DNA of 64,000 nucleotides from NCBI GenBank assembly GCA_037381085.1, contig JARRRD010000004.1, forward strand, positions 1-64,000. Direction: 5' to 3'. The notes beneath the pieces were generated by a model that searched no databases, was not told the DNA's origin, and worked only from the letters and a program-made list of their open reading frames with translations. Shown one piece after another: positions 8,943 through 16,957 of the stretch. Source of the stretch: JARRRD01 sp037381085 (GTDB lineage: Bacteria; Nitrospirota; Thermodesulfovibrionia; Thermodesulfovibrionales; UBA6898). Positions within the stretch are counted from its first letter, which is position 1. Each line of letters opens with the position of its first letter. The position numbers and the translations under genes were made by a program.

Positions 8943-9563
8943 CTAGCAACTCTTTGGGTGAGAAGGCTGGGTCTCGCCAAGCTGATACCGGACAAACCTT
9001 CTGACCACGATATTTTCTCCAAGTTTGGCCACTTTTTCCGTGATAAGGTCTTTGATCTTCTTCTTCTGATCGGGGTCCTTCACGAAGAGCTGGTCGAGCA
9101 GACAGGTCTCACCGTAGAACTTTTCGAGCTTTCCCTCGACGATCTTTTCGACGACCTGGGGAGGCTTGTTGGCTACCTGTCCCCGGTAAATCTCCTTCTC
9201 CCTTTCTATTACGTCCCCGGGGACGTCCTCCCTCACGACATAGGCAGGCGAAGCCGCCGCGATATGCATCGCGATGTCCTTGAGAAGTCCCTTGAAATCG
9301 TCAGTCCGCGCCACAAAATCGGTCTCGCAGTTGATCTCCACCATCACCCCGATCTTGTCCATATGGATATAACATCCGACCGCCCCTTCCGATGCCGAAC
9401 GTCCCGCCTTCTTGGCCGCACTGGCGAGCCCTTTCTGCCTCAGCACGTCGATGGCCTTTTCGAAGTCGCCGTTGCTCTCCACGAGGGCCTTCTTGCACTC
9501 CATCATGCCGGCGCCCGTCTTTTCCCGCAGATCCCTCACCGTCTCAGCCGATATTGCCGCCAT
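8943..9563 (-). CDS. tsf: translation elongation factor Ts
   Basis: 206 residues: the short form with one core subdomain (as in Thermus), against about 280 in E. coli. Regenerates EF-Tu-GTP. The N-terminal UBA-like part (LREKTGAGMMECKKAL) carries the EF-Tu-binding surface, and the core contains CETDFVA and the FYGETCLLDQ segment. The start overlaps the rpsB stop by one base (TAATG), so the pair is translationally coupled. Confidence 0.97.
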   Translation of the reverse strand: MAAISAETVRDLREKTGAGMMECKKALVESNGDFEKAIDVLRQKGLASAAKKAGRSASEGAVGCYIHMDKIGVMVEINCETDFVARTDDFKGLLKDIAMHIAAASPAYVVREDVPGDVIEREKEIYRGQVANKPPQVVEKIVEGKLEKFYGETCLLDQLFVKDPDQKKKIKDLITEKVAKLGENIVVRRFVRYQLGETQPSHPKSC

Positions 9564-10336
9564 TACTCACCCGCCTCCCCGGCCTGAGCCGCCTCTTCCG
9601 ATTCGACCTTTTCCTCGATTCGTGCCTTTTCCGCCTCTTTCTCGGCCTCTTTGGCAATAACATCCCTGCCCTCCGTTACCGCACTTGCCATCTTCCCGGT
9701 CAGCAGCTTTATGGCACGTATTGCATCATCGTTGCCCGGTATTACATAATCCACTTCATCGGGGTCACAGTTGGTGTCGACGACAGCCACTATCGGTATC
9801 GATAATTTTCTTGCCTCCGCAATGGCTATCCTCTCTTTTTTCGGGTCGATCACGAATATCACACCCGGCAACTCCTTCATCTCCTTGATGCCCGAGAGGT
9901 TCCTGTCAAGCTTTACTCTCTCCTTTTCAAGGATGGACGCCTCCTTCTTCGGCAGAAGGTTCATCGTCCCGTCCTCCTTCATCGCTTCTATCTTCTTCAG
10001 TCTCTCTATGCTCTTCTTGACGGTGAGAAAATTGGTAAGCATCCCGCCGAGCCAGCGTTGATTAACAAAGAAGACCGAAGACTTCTGGGCTTCCTCCATA
10101 ATCGCGTCCTGGGCCTGCTTCTTTGTGCCGACAAACAGCACCCCTGCGCCCGAGGCCGACATCGTCCTGACAAAATTGTAGGCTTCCTCGAGCCCCTTCA
10201 GCGTCTTCTGGAGGTCGATAATATAGATACCGTTCCTCTCCCCGAAGATATACCTTTTCATCTTGGGGTTCCAGCGTTTCACCTGATGGCCGAAATGTAC
10301 CCCGGCCTCAAGCAGTTCCTTCATTGTAGCTACCAT
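9563..10336 (-). CDS. rpsB: 30S ribosomal protein S2
   Basis: About 257 residues. Recognised by MKELLEAGVHFGHQVKRWNPKM, IIDLQKT, GTKKQAQ, RWLGGMLTNF and a C-terminal block, DPKKERIAIAEARKL. A longer reading from 10378 adds 14 residues of no family likeness. The ATG at 10336 has GGAGGA seven bases upstream, which settles the start. A Glu/Ala-rich acidic tail ends the protein. It is the first gene of the minus-strand translation operon. An 18-base palindrome lies about 90 bp upstream (around 10429-10446), but I cannot identify a leader motif with confidence. Confidence 0.97.
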   Translation of the reverse strand: MVATMKELLEAGVHFGHQVKRWNPKMKRYIFGERNGIYIIDLQKTLKGLEEAYNFVRTMSASGAGVLFVGTKKQAQDAIMEEAQKSSVFFVNQRWLGGMLTNFLTVKKSIERLKKIEAMKEDGTMNLLPKKEASILEKERVKLDRNLSGIKEMKELPGVIFVIDPKKERIAIAEARKLSIPIVAVVDTNCDPDEVDYVIPGNDDAIRAIKLLTGKMASAVTEGRDVIAKEAEKEAEKARIEEKVESEEAAQAGEAGE

Positions 10337-10495
10337 GATGCATTCCTCCGATGGTTTTTCCTCCGCCTGTTCCGCCACCCCCGTTGGGGACCAAAGGCGG
10401 AACTGTAGCCGGCGTGTGAATTTGAACCTGTCAAGACAGGTTACTTAAGTTTTAAAGACTATCACAGAGAGTATTCTTTTTTCAAGGCGGGTTGC

Positions 10496-10501
10496 TATAA
10501 T
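10496..10501 (+). promoter_or_regulatory. -10 element of the menaquinone gene mqnB
   Basis: Perfect TATAAT in the divergent gap between rpsB and mqnB, 41 bases before the chosen ATG. The -35 region (ATTCTT at 17-bp spacing) is poor. The position fits a transcript for mqnB, and possibly for the two genes after it. Confidence 0.5.
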
Positions 10502-10541
10502 ACACCCTGAAACAGTGAAGTACCGGCGCCTCGGGAAAAAT

Positions 10542-11285
10542 ATGTGTATCGGACTGATGTCGGCTGTGCCTGCGGAGGGACTCTTCTTCGTGAAGAGGCT
10601 GGCACGCGTCCACACCAACCCCCGTTCCAACCCTTCACTTTACACGGGAAGGGTAGAAGGTGCGGAAATCGTCTATTCGATATCCGGACTGGGAAAGACA
10701 AATGCGGCCCATGCCGCGACTATCCTCATACGCGACTATTCACCGGCACTGCTCATAAATTTCGGGGCCGGCGGCGCCTATCCTTCCGCGGGGCTGACAG
10801 TGGGCGATATCATGGTAGCCCACGCTGAGATCTACGGGGACGAAGGGGTCCTGGACGCAGATGGCTTCCACGGGACAGAGTATACCGGCATTCCCGTTCT
10901 GAGAAAAGGAAGAAAGAAGTACTACAATGAGTTCGATCTCGACGGGAAACTTGCGAAAAAGGCGGTCAAGTCTGCCGGGAGCGCCTTCCCGCATTTACCG
11001 GACACGCCTAAAATCAGGGCGGGCAGATTTGTGACCGTCTCGGCCTGTACCGGCACCAGGGAGAGGGCTGCCGAATTGCAGGAAACATGGGGCGCCATTT
11101 GCGAGAATATGGAAGGGGCCGCAGTGGCCCACATATGTGCACTTTACGGGATACCCTTTATCGAGATAAGGGGCGTCAGCAATATTGTCGATGACAGGGA
11201 CAGGACAAAATGGGACCTTGAACTCGCATCTGAAAACTGCTGTAAGGCGGTGGTCCAGCTGCTGAAAGCACTGAAGGTTTCATGA
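10542..11285 (+). CDS. mqnB: futalosine hydrolase
   Basis: About 247 residues of the nucleoside phosphorylase/MTAN fold. It would cleave futalosine to dehypoxanthinyl futalosine and hypoxanthine in the futalosine route to menaquinone. Visible: SAVPAEGLFFVKRL at the N-terminus, NFGAGGAYP, TVSACTGT and the purine-binding NMEGAAVAHICALYGIPFIEIRGVSN region. An MTA/SAH nucleosidase is the alternative by fold alone; the mqnD gene close downstream favours MqnB. I prefer the ATG at 10542 (MCIGLMSAV, aligning with family starts) to the GTG at 10515. Confidence 0.85.
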   Translation: MCIGLMSAVPAEGLFFVKRLARVHTNPRSNPSLYTGRVEGAEIVYSISGLGKTNAAHAATILIRDYSPALLINFGAGGAYPSAGLTVGDIMVAHAEIYGDEGVLDADGFHGTEYTGIPVLRKGRKKYYNEFDLDGKLAKKAVKSAGSAFPHLPDTPKIRAGRFVTVSACTGTRERAAELQETWGAICENMEGAAVAHICALYGIPFIEIRGVSNIVDDRDRTKWDLELASENCCKAVVQLLKALKVS

Positions 11286-11289
11286 CTTT

Positions 11290-11316
11290 TTCCCGGAGTA
11301 ATTGCGGGAGATTTTT
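11290..11316 (+). terminator. weak intrinsic terminator after mqnB
   Basis: A TCCCG...CGGGA stem of five to six bases with a nine-base loop is followed by GATTTTT, eight bases after the mqnB stop. The short stem makes partial read-through into the next genes likely. Confidence 0.4.
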
Positions 11317-11405
11317 CGCCGCCCCTTCCGCCCTTTTCAGGGATTTTTATGGGCATTTATGGTTTATTTATACTCTGGGTGAGAATTATACTAATATAAG
11401 GACCC

Positions 11406-11615
11406 ATGTGTGACTCAATTTACATATACGCTTCCGGCAAAGGATTCGGAGAGTTCTTCTGGAATTTATGCCCCGTGTGCGGCAACGCCTCCGTCAGAAC
11501 CACCTTCTGGGAAGACGGCACGGTTGAGCATGGCGAGTGCCTGGTATGCATCAGAATGTCGGAGATAATGGAACTGGAAGAATTATATTCCGCAAACCGG
11601 AAGGAGGAAAAGTGA
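11406..11615 (+). CDS. small zinc-ribbon-like protein coupled to mqnD
   Basis: 69 residues with two cysteine pairs, CPVCG near residue 23 and the spaced set in HGECLVCIR near residue 48, consistent with a zinc ribbon. The C-terminus is acidic and helical (MSEIMELEELYSANRKEEK). The stop TGA shares four bases (GTGA) with the mqnD GTG start, and the AAGGAGGAAAA ahead of mqnD lies inside this gene, so the two are translated in tandem. I know no named role for such a protein in menaquinone synthesis. Confidence 0.65.
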   Translation: MCDSIYIYASGKGFGEFFWNLCPVCGNASVRTTFWEDGTVEHGECLVCIRMSEIMELEELYSANRKEEK

Positions 11616-12451
11616 AGGCCCTGTCGCTGGGATATTCGCCCTGCCCGAACGACACCTTCATCTTTTACGGCCTGGTCCACCGGACGGTTGACACTGAAGA
11701 TATCGTATTCCATGAGATTCTCGACGATGTGGAAACCCTCAACCGGAAGGCATTGGACGGGGCGCTGGATATGACGAAGGTCTCTTACCACGCCCTGGGC
11801 CATCTGCGGGACAGGTATTACCTGCTTCGCTCCGGCGGAGCTCTGGGAAAGGGCTGCGGTCCGCTGGTCATTGCGCGAGAGGAATGCACGATGAAACAAT
11901 TGAGGGGCAGGAAGATTGCCATACCCGGTTTGCTCACAACAGCATTCCTCCTTCTGCAGATATTTGATCCATCGCTTAAAGACCATGCTGTCCCGATGCC
12001 TTTTGACCGGATAATAGGTTCCGTTGCGAGCGGGGCCGTCGACGCGGGGCTTATCATCCACGAGAGCCGCTTCACATATCAGAGGGCGGGGCTCAGGAAG
12101 GTCCTGGACCTCGGTGAATGGTGGGAAGAGGAGACCGGCCTGTTGATTCCGCTGGGGGGCATTCTTGCCCGGAAGGACCTCGGCGGGACCCTGGCCAACA
12201 GGATAGACTGTATGCTGAAAAAGAGTATCGAATACGCATTTTCCCACAAGGATGAAACCAGGTCTTACATCAGGAAGCACGCACAGGAAATAGAAGATGG
12301 TGTCATAGAGCAGCATATCGGTCTCTATGTAAACGATTATTCCCTTGATATCGGCGACAAGGGAGAAGAAGCCGTTGAGGAACTCCTCAGAAGGGCCGTG
12401 GCAAGCGGCATAATCAAGAAATCTTCCGCCCCGCTCTTCCCCCCGTTGTAG
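11612..12451 (+). CDS. mqnD: 1,4-dihydroxy-6-naphthoate synthase
   Basis: 279 residues. Cleaves cyclic dehypoxanthinyl futalosine to 1,4-dihydroxy-6-naphthoate, a late step of the futalosine menaquinone route. The periplasmic-binding-protein-like fold is shown by GYSPCPNDTFIFYGL at the N-terminus, MTKVSYHALG, GCGPLVIA and GLIIHESRFTYQ. The start is a GTG at 11612 preceded by AAGGAGG. mqnA, mqnC and mqnE are not in the window. Confidence 0.93.
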   Translation: MKALSLGYSPCPNDTFIFYGLVHRTVDTEDIVFHEILDDVETLNRKALDGALDMTKVSYHALGHLRDRYYLLRSGGALGKGCGPLVIAREECTMKQLRGRKIAIPGLLTTAFLLLQIFDPSLKDHAVPMPFDRIIGSVASGAVDAGLIIHESRFTYQRAGLRKVLDLGEWWEEETGLLIPLGGILARKDLGGTLANRIDCMLKKSIEYAFSHKDETRSYIRKHAQEIEDGVIEQHIGLYVNDYSLDIGDKGEEAVEELLRRAVASGIIKKSSAPLFPPL

Positions 12452-12588
12452 CGCCCCTGCCTTTGGCCTCACCTTGTTACTCCGGCCGCCGCAGGCCGTC
12501 ACGGGAGCCGATTGCCGGGGCCTGACGCGGGGTCCCTCAGAGCGCAGCCCAAGGCCCTTCGCCCATGGCCGGGGATAGCGAGCTTTGC

Positions 12589-12618
12589 TTGACAAGCGTC
12601 GATTTCACAGATTATACT
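12589..12618 (+). promoter_or_regulatory. strong sigma-70-type promoter of the rpmH operon
   Basis: TTGACA (12589-12594), 18-base spacer, TATACT (12613-12618), 19 bases before the rpmH start. It is the best-matching promoter in the window and drives rpmH-rnpA-yidD-yidC. Confidence 0.85.
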
Positions 12619-12637
12619 TTTGGCTCAGGTAAAAATT

Positions 12638-12778
12638 ATGGGAACTTATACAACATTCCACCCACACAGGAAAAAGAGAAAGAGGACGCACGGCTTTCTT
12701 GAAAGAATGAGCACCGTTGGCGGCCGCAATGTGATCAAGAGGAGAAGGAAAAAGGGACGGAAAAGACTGAGCGCCTGA
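12638..12778 (+). CDS. rpmH: 50S ribosomal protein L34
   Basis: 46 residues. The signature KRKRTHGFLERM and the basic GGRNVIKRRRKKGRKRL end are diagnostic. The N-terminus (MGTYTTFHPHRKKR) is slightly unlike the usual MKRTYQPS form. rnpA follows 11 bp later, the near-universal arrangement. Confidence 0.96.
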   Translation: MGTYTTFHPHRKKRKRTHGFLERMSTVGGRNVIKRRRKKGRKRLSA

Positions 12779-12789
12779 AGGGCAAGAAG

Positions 12790-13146
12790 ATGCTGTACCC
12801 TCTGAGCAGAAGGGGGGATTTCAATAAAGTCTTTGAACTCGGTTCCAAATTTTCTTCACGATATCTTGTAACTTATGCCAGGCCTAATGGTCTCTCTTTC
12901 AGCAGACTCGGACTTTCCGTCAGTAAAAAAATCGGCAAGGCTGTTGTAAGGAACAGGATAAGGCGGCTCTTGAGAGAGGCCTTGAGAAAACAGTTAACGG
13001 AAAAATCTGTTCGTTACGATTTCGTGCTTGTGGCCAGGAGCGCCTCCGTAGGGGCGGGTTTCGCTGACCTGAGCAAAGAGATAGCCAGGGTGTTTGCAGG
13101 TCTCGGCGATGAAAACGATATTGATAGCAATAATCAAATTATATAA
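12790..13146 (+). CDS. rnpA: ribonuclease P protein component
   Basis: 118 residues. Basic protein subunit of RNase P, which matures tRNA 5' ends. Seen: LSRRGDFNKVF, LGLSVSKKIGKAVVRNRI and the RNR motif RNRIRRLLREALR. The 3' end overlaps the start of yidD by 38 bp, a common and probably coupling arrangement. Confidence 0.96.
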   Translation: MLYPLSRRGDFNKVFELGSKFSSRYLVTYARPNGLSFSRLGLSVSKKIGKAVVRNRIRRLLREALRKQLTEKSVRYDFVLVARSASVGAGFADLSKEIARVFAGLGDENDIDSNNQII

Positions 13147-13318
13147 ATACCTCATATCGCCCGTCCTCCCGGGAAGTTGCAGGTTTTTCCCGACATGCTC
13201 GGATTATTCCATAGATGCAATAGCTAAATACGGCGTAATCAAGGGGTTATATCTCTCCGTAAGGCGTATATTGAAATGCCACCCCTTTCACCCCGGCGGA
13301 TTCGACCCCGTTAAATAG
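13109..13318 (+). CDS. yidD: membrane protein insertion efficiency factor YidD
   Basis: 69 residues from the ATG 13109 (MKTILIAIIKLYKYLISP). The family pattern is complete: SCRFFPTCSDYSIDAI, then CHPFHPGGFDPV at the end. It associates with the inner membrane through an amphipathic helix and helps YidC/Sec insertion. An upstream start at 13094 would give five extra residues with no support. Confidence 0.94.
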   Translation: MKTILIAIIKLYKYLISPVLPGSCRFFPTCSDYSIDAIAKYGVIKGLYLSVRRILKCHPFHPGGFDPVK

Positions 13319-13320
13319 CC

Positions 13321-14850
13321 ATGGATAACAAGACCCTTCTCGCCATAGTCCTGTCCATAGCGGTTATCATAGGATACCAGTATCTTGCGTCACAACAGCA
13401 ACCTCCCATCCCCCTCAAGAAGACCCAGGAAACGGCGCAGCAGGCAGTGAAAAAGGAGGAGCCGCCGAAGCCGGCGCCCCTTCCCGTGGCTGTAGTGCCC
13501 GTTCCGCCGGCGGAAGAAAAAGAGGTCCGGGTGGAAAACAGTCTTTATTCGGCCGTCCTTTCCTCAAGCGGGGCCACTATCAAGTTCTGGGAGATGAAAG
13601 ATTATCGCGACAATGCGGGCAAGAGGGTGGTTTTGCTTCAAAAACCGGGCGTCGTGCCGGCTCTGGCGATCGGGACAAATACTGATTTCGATCTTTCTCA
13701 CGCCAATTTCAGCGTAATAGGCGGGAACCTCAAACTGGATGAACACAACAGGACCGGAAGCGTTGTATTTGAATATGCAAAGGGCGGCATTTCGGTAAAG
13801 AGGACATATACGTTCCATGCCGGTACTTACAGGGTGGATGTCATTGATCAGGTTACAGGATTGCCGCACTACTGGATCACCGTTGGTTCGGACTTCGGCA
13901 TCTTTGACAAGGAGGCGAGCTATGCCCATGCGGGTCCCGCCCTCCTCCAGGGTACGGACCTCGACGAGTTGAAGGTCAAGAAGCTGAAGGAACCGAAGAC
14001 GTACAAGGGTGATCTGAGATGGATCGCACAGGAAGACAAGTATTTTTGCGCCGCCCTGGTGCCGGAGACGAAAGTGGAGGAGGCAAGGGCCTGGCTCGTC
14101 AAGGACTCTCCCGTCATCGCCTTCGAGGGCGGCAAATCCGTAAACAAGTTCCACCTCTATGCCGGGCCCAAGGTGCAGGAGAGGCTCGAGAAAATAGGGC
14201 TCCAGGACATCATCAACTACGGCTTTTTTGCCATTATCGCGAGGCCCCTGTTCTGGATCCTGAAGTTCTTCTACGGCTTCCTCGGCAACTACGGGTGGGC
14301 GATCATCCTTCTGACCCTCGTTGTAAGGATACCCTTCCTCCCGCTGGTGAGCAAGGGGCAGAAATCGATGAAGAAACTGCAGGAACTTCAGCCGAAGATG
14401 AATGAAGTAAAGGAAAAGTACAAGAAAGACCCGCAAAAGATGCAGAAGGAGATGATGGAGCTTTACAAGAAGCACAAGGTGAACCCCATGGGAGGATGCC
14501 TCCCCATGGTTGCCCAGATACCGGTCTTCTTCGCTCTTTACAAGGTCCTCCTGATATCCATCGAACTCAGGGGGGCGCCCTTCATGCTCTGGATCACCGA
14601 CCTTTCGGCGAAGGACCCCTATTACATACTCCCGATCGTCATGGGGATATCGATGTTCGTCCAGCAGAAGATGACCCCTTCCGGGATGGACCCGAAACAG
14701 CAAAAACTGATGTTGCTCATGCCGGTGGTCTTCACATTCATGTTCATGAACTTCGCTTCGGGTCTGGTTCTCTACTGGCTCGTGAACAACCTCCTCAGTA
14801 TTATCCAGCAGTTTTTTATAAACAGAAAGATAGCAAGCCAGAAGGCCTAG
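13321..14850 (+). CDS. yidC: membrane protein insertase YidC (long, Gram-negative type)
   Basis: 509 residues. An N-terminal anchor (TLLAIVLSIAVIIGYQYL) is followed by a Pro/Lys-rich linker, a large periplasmic beta domain (about residues 60-310) and the five-helix 60KD_IMP core (about 310-500), with the cytoplasmic loop KGQKSMKKLQELQPKM and MGGCLPMVAQIPVFFALY. The big periplasmic domain is the Gram-negative form and supports a diderm host. It starts three bases after yidD. No jag/khpB gene follows. Confidence 0.96.
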   Translation: MDNKTLLAIVLSIAVIIGYQYLASQQQPPIPLKKTQETAQQAVKKEEPPKPAPLPVAVVPVPPAEEKEVRVENSLYSAVLSSSGATIKFWEMKDYRDNAGKRVVLLQKPGVVPALAIGTNTDFDLSHANFSVIGGNLKLDEHNRTGSVVFEYAKGGISVKRTYTFHAGTYRVDVIDQVTGLPHYWITVGSDFGIFDKEASYAHAGPALLQGTDLDELKVKKLKEPKTYKGDLRWIAQEDKYFCAALVPETKVEEARAWLVKDSPVIAFEGGKSVNKFHLYAGPKVQERLEKIGLQDIINYGFFAIIARPLFWILKFFYGFLGNYGWAIILLTLVVRIPFLPLVSKGQKSMKKLQELQPKMNEVKEKYKKDPQKMQKEMMELYKKHKVNPMGGCLPMVAQIPVFFALYKVLLISIELRGAPFMLWITDLSAKDPYYILPIVMGISMFVQQKMTPSGMDPKQQKLMLLMPVVFTFMFMNFASGLVLYWLVNNLLSIIQQFFINRKIASQKA

Positions 14851-14891
14851 TCCGTCTCTCTTTCCCGCGTCCCTCTGCAACTGCTGAAAGA

Positions 14892-15029
14892 TGCATAAGT
14901 AATGTCCTATTCCTGTCATTCCGGCTCGCCTGCCTGCCGGTAGGCAGGTCCCGAATCTTTCTTCAGAAGGACTCCCGACAAGCGGGAGTGACAGATCAGG
15001 AGATAATCGTATAGGTCATTACTTATGCA
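14892..15029 (+). repeat. palindromic MITE-like repeat between yidC and mnmE
   Basis: The ends match as inverted repeats at 18 of 19 positions: TGCATAAGTAATGTCCTAT at 14892-14910 and its complement at 15011-15029. Inside are a second nested pair (CTGTCATTCC / GGAGTGACAG) and a perfect small hairpin around CCTGCCTGCCGGTAGGCAGG. No ORF. CTGTCATTCCGGC (14913-14925) recurs in reverse complement at 35659-35671. This is the pattern of a small non-autonomous repeat family. Confidence 0.7.
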
Positions 15030-15074
15030 GTAATCAATAACTGCCGAATCCAGGTTTATAGGTTAAAATATCCT

Positions 15075-16466
15075 ATGCAGAGCATATACCATTTCGATGA
15101 TACAATAGCGGCGGTCTCCACGCCTGTTGGTCAGGGAGGCATCGGGATCGTGCGCATAAGCGGCCCGGCCGCTCTGGAGATCGCCGACAGGATATTCCTT
15201 CCCCTCAACGGAAAACGTCCGGGCGCTGCAAGGTCCCATTCTCTTCTTTACGGCCACGCAGTAAACCCGTCTGACGGCGGCACTATTGATGAAGTGCTGG
15301 TTTCAGTAATGCGGGCGCCCCGCTCTTATACGAGAGAAGATGTGGCGGAGTTCAACTGCCACGGCGGGATGGCGCCCGTCCGGGCTTTACTTGAGCTGGT
15401 GCTTGCGCAGGGGGCACGGCTCGCCGAACCCGGAGAATTCACGAAAAGGGCTTTCCTCAACGGCAGGATAAGCCTGGCCCAGGCAGAGGCTGTAATGGAC
15501 CTGATCTCTGCTCGGACGGAGGAGAGCCTGAGGATTGCCGTGGAGCAGGTAAAGGGGCGATTGTCGGAAGAACTTTCCTCGCTGAGGGAGTCGCTCGTTG
15601 ATCTCTGCGCCCTTGCCGAAGCCCATATCGATTTCCCGGAAGAAGAGATCGGGGCAACAACCTCCGAAAGGATGAGAGAAGAACTCCTGAAGATCAGGCG
15701 AAAGCTGGAAAACCTCTCGGGAACATTCCGGGAGGCCCGTTTTTTCCGGGAAGGCCTGGCGGTGGCAATAGTCGGAAAGCCGAACGTCGGCAAGTCATCT
15801 CTGTTAAACGCTTTGCTGAAGAAGGACAAGGCCATCGTCACCGAATTCCCCGGTACCACCAGGGACCTTATTGAGGACTATCTGGACATCAGAGGGCTTC
15901 CTGTGAGGATCCTGGACACTGCGGGGATCAGGGATACGGCGGAATCCATCGAAAAAGAAGGCGTTCGGAGGAGTATAGATGCAATGGGAAAAGCCGACTT
16001 CATTATCGCCGTATTTGACGGCAGCGGGCCGGCGGAAGAAGAGGACGTGGTCATAATGGAAAGGATCAGGGGAAAGAATGCCGTCATAGCCATAAACAAA
16101 TCGGACCTGCCGGGAAAGTTGCCGCTTGATAATATCGCCGCCTGGGGGGGACAATATATACATATCTCGGCTCTGACCGGAGAGGGACTTGGCGAACTGA
16201 AGTCTGCCGTATTCGAATCCGCCATGGGGGACAGGTCTCGTGAACGGGACGGCGCAGTGGTAAGCAACATAAGACACAAGCTGGCGCTGGACAGGGCTTG
16301 CGCCGCAGTTGGAAAGGCGTCTGACGTGCTGGCTGGCGGCCTTCCCCTCGAGATCTTTTCGATCGAGCTGAGAGACGCGATGGACAGTATCGGCGAGATC
16401 ACGGGCGCCGTTACCACAGAGGAAATACTGAAGAGGATTTTTTCCGATTTTTGCATCGGGAAGTAG
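15075..16466 (+). CDS. mnmE: tRNA modification GTPase MnmE
   Basis: 463 residues. With MnmG it installs the (carboxymethyl)aminomethyl group at U34 of some tRNAs. Domain order is normal: an N-terminal tetrahydrofolate-binding part (DDTIAAVSTPVGQGGIGIVR), a helical domain, and a G domain about 215-380 with GKPNVGKSSLLNALL, DTAGIRD and NKSD. It ends with the functional FCIGK motif, so it looks intact. It is separated from yidC by the 14892-15029 repeat. Confidence 0.97.
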   Translation: MQSIYHFDDTIAAVSTPVGQGGIGIVRISGPAALEIADRIFLPLNGKRPGAARSHSLLYGHAVNPSDGGTIDEVLVSVMRAPRSYTREDVAEFNCHGGMAPVRALLELVLAQGARLAEPGEFTKRAFLNGRISLAQAEAVMDLISARTEESLRIAVEQVKGRLSEELSSLRESLVDLCALAEAHIDFPEEEIGATTSERMREELLKIRRKLENLSGTFREARFFREGLAVAIVGKPNVGKSSLLNALLKKDKAIVTEFPGTTRDLIEDYLDIRGLPVRILDTAGIRDTAESIEKEGVRRSIDAMGKADFIIAVFDGSGPAEEEDVVIMERIRGKNAVIAINKSDLPGKLPLDNIAAWGGQYIHISALTGEGLGELKSAVFESAMGDRSRERDGAVVSNIRHKLALDRACAAVGKASDVLAGGLPLEIFSIELRDAMDSIGEITGAVTTEEILKRIFSDFCIGK

Positions 16467-16500
16467 ACCCCGGAGAGTTGCTTAAGGAAGAAGGCGGACA

Positions 16501-16641
16501 TGCTGAAAAAGTCCATAAAGCCGGCATGAATTTATTATGATTCACGTGACCGCAGTTTTTGACACTGGTGGATTTTCGAAGAAGGCTGGCCGGCTACCTC
16601 CCCGGACCTGCGGAGCCTCCGGTTATGGACCTTTTTCAGCA
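16501..16641 (+). repeat. short inverted-repeat element
   Basis: TGCTGAAAAAGTCCATAA at 16501-16518 pairs with TTATGGACCTTTTTCAGCA at 16623-16641, with one inserted base, and the complementarity continues into CCGG on both inner sides. The middle of about 100 bp holds no ORF. The organisation resembles a MITE and differs in sequence from the repeat at 14892. Confidence 0.6.
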
Positions 16642-16753
16642 CAGTCGCCTTTTCTTATGAGATTTTTTATGCAACTATATTAATCTGTGAGTATGAATGC
16701 GTAAAGATAACGCCTTTTCGCTGCGCGGGGCGCTGAAAGACAGGAGGAAGACA

Positions 16754-16948
16754 ATGGAATGCATTTCGGAAAGAAACAAGTCAGTGTGCAACTGCACTTA
16801 TGCCGGCTGCCCGCGGAAATACAAATGTTGCGAGTGCCTGCATTACCACAGGAGAAGCGGAGAACTGCCGGCCTGCTTCTTTAACAGTGAATACGAACGC
16901 ACCTATGACCGCTCCATAGGCAACTTCATCCGGATGCACGCGCTATAG
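16754..16948 (+). CDS. DUF6485-type cysteine-rich protein
   Basis: 64 residues from the ATG at 16754, which has CAGGAGGAAGACA upstream; an in-frame start at 16697 lacks an RBS. Eight cysteines fall in CNCTYAGCPRKYKCCEC, a later ACFF and the N-terminus, typical of DUF6485 proteins common in anaerobes. The ending TYDRSIGNFI is also typical. It probably binds metal (zinc or Fe-S); function unknown. It lies nine bases before the pyrophosphatase gene. Confidence 0.75.
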   Translation: MECISERNKSVCNCTYAGCPRKYKCCECLHYHRRSGELPACFFNSEYERTYDRSIGNFIRMHAL

Positions 16949-16957
16949 GGACTGCCG

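Noticed and set aside
12452..12637. possible replication origin beside rpmH
   Set aside because: No DnaA boxes (TTATCCACA type) or AT-rich unwinding region; a strong promoter and GC-rich spacer explain it.
13564..14919. 451-residue open frame on the minus strand across yidC
   Set aside because: Shadow of yidC; composition (His, Glu, Leu repeats) is that of an antisense frame.
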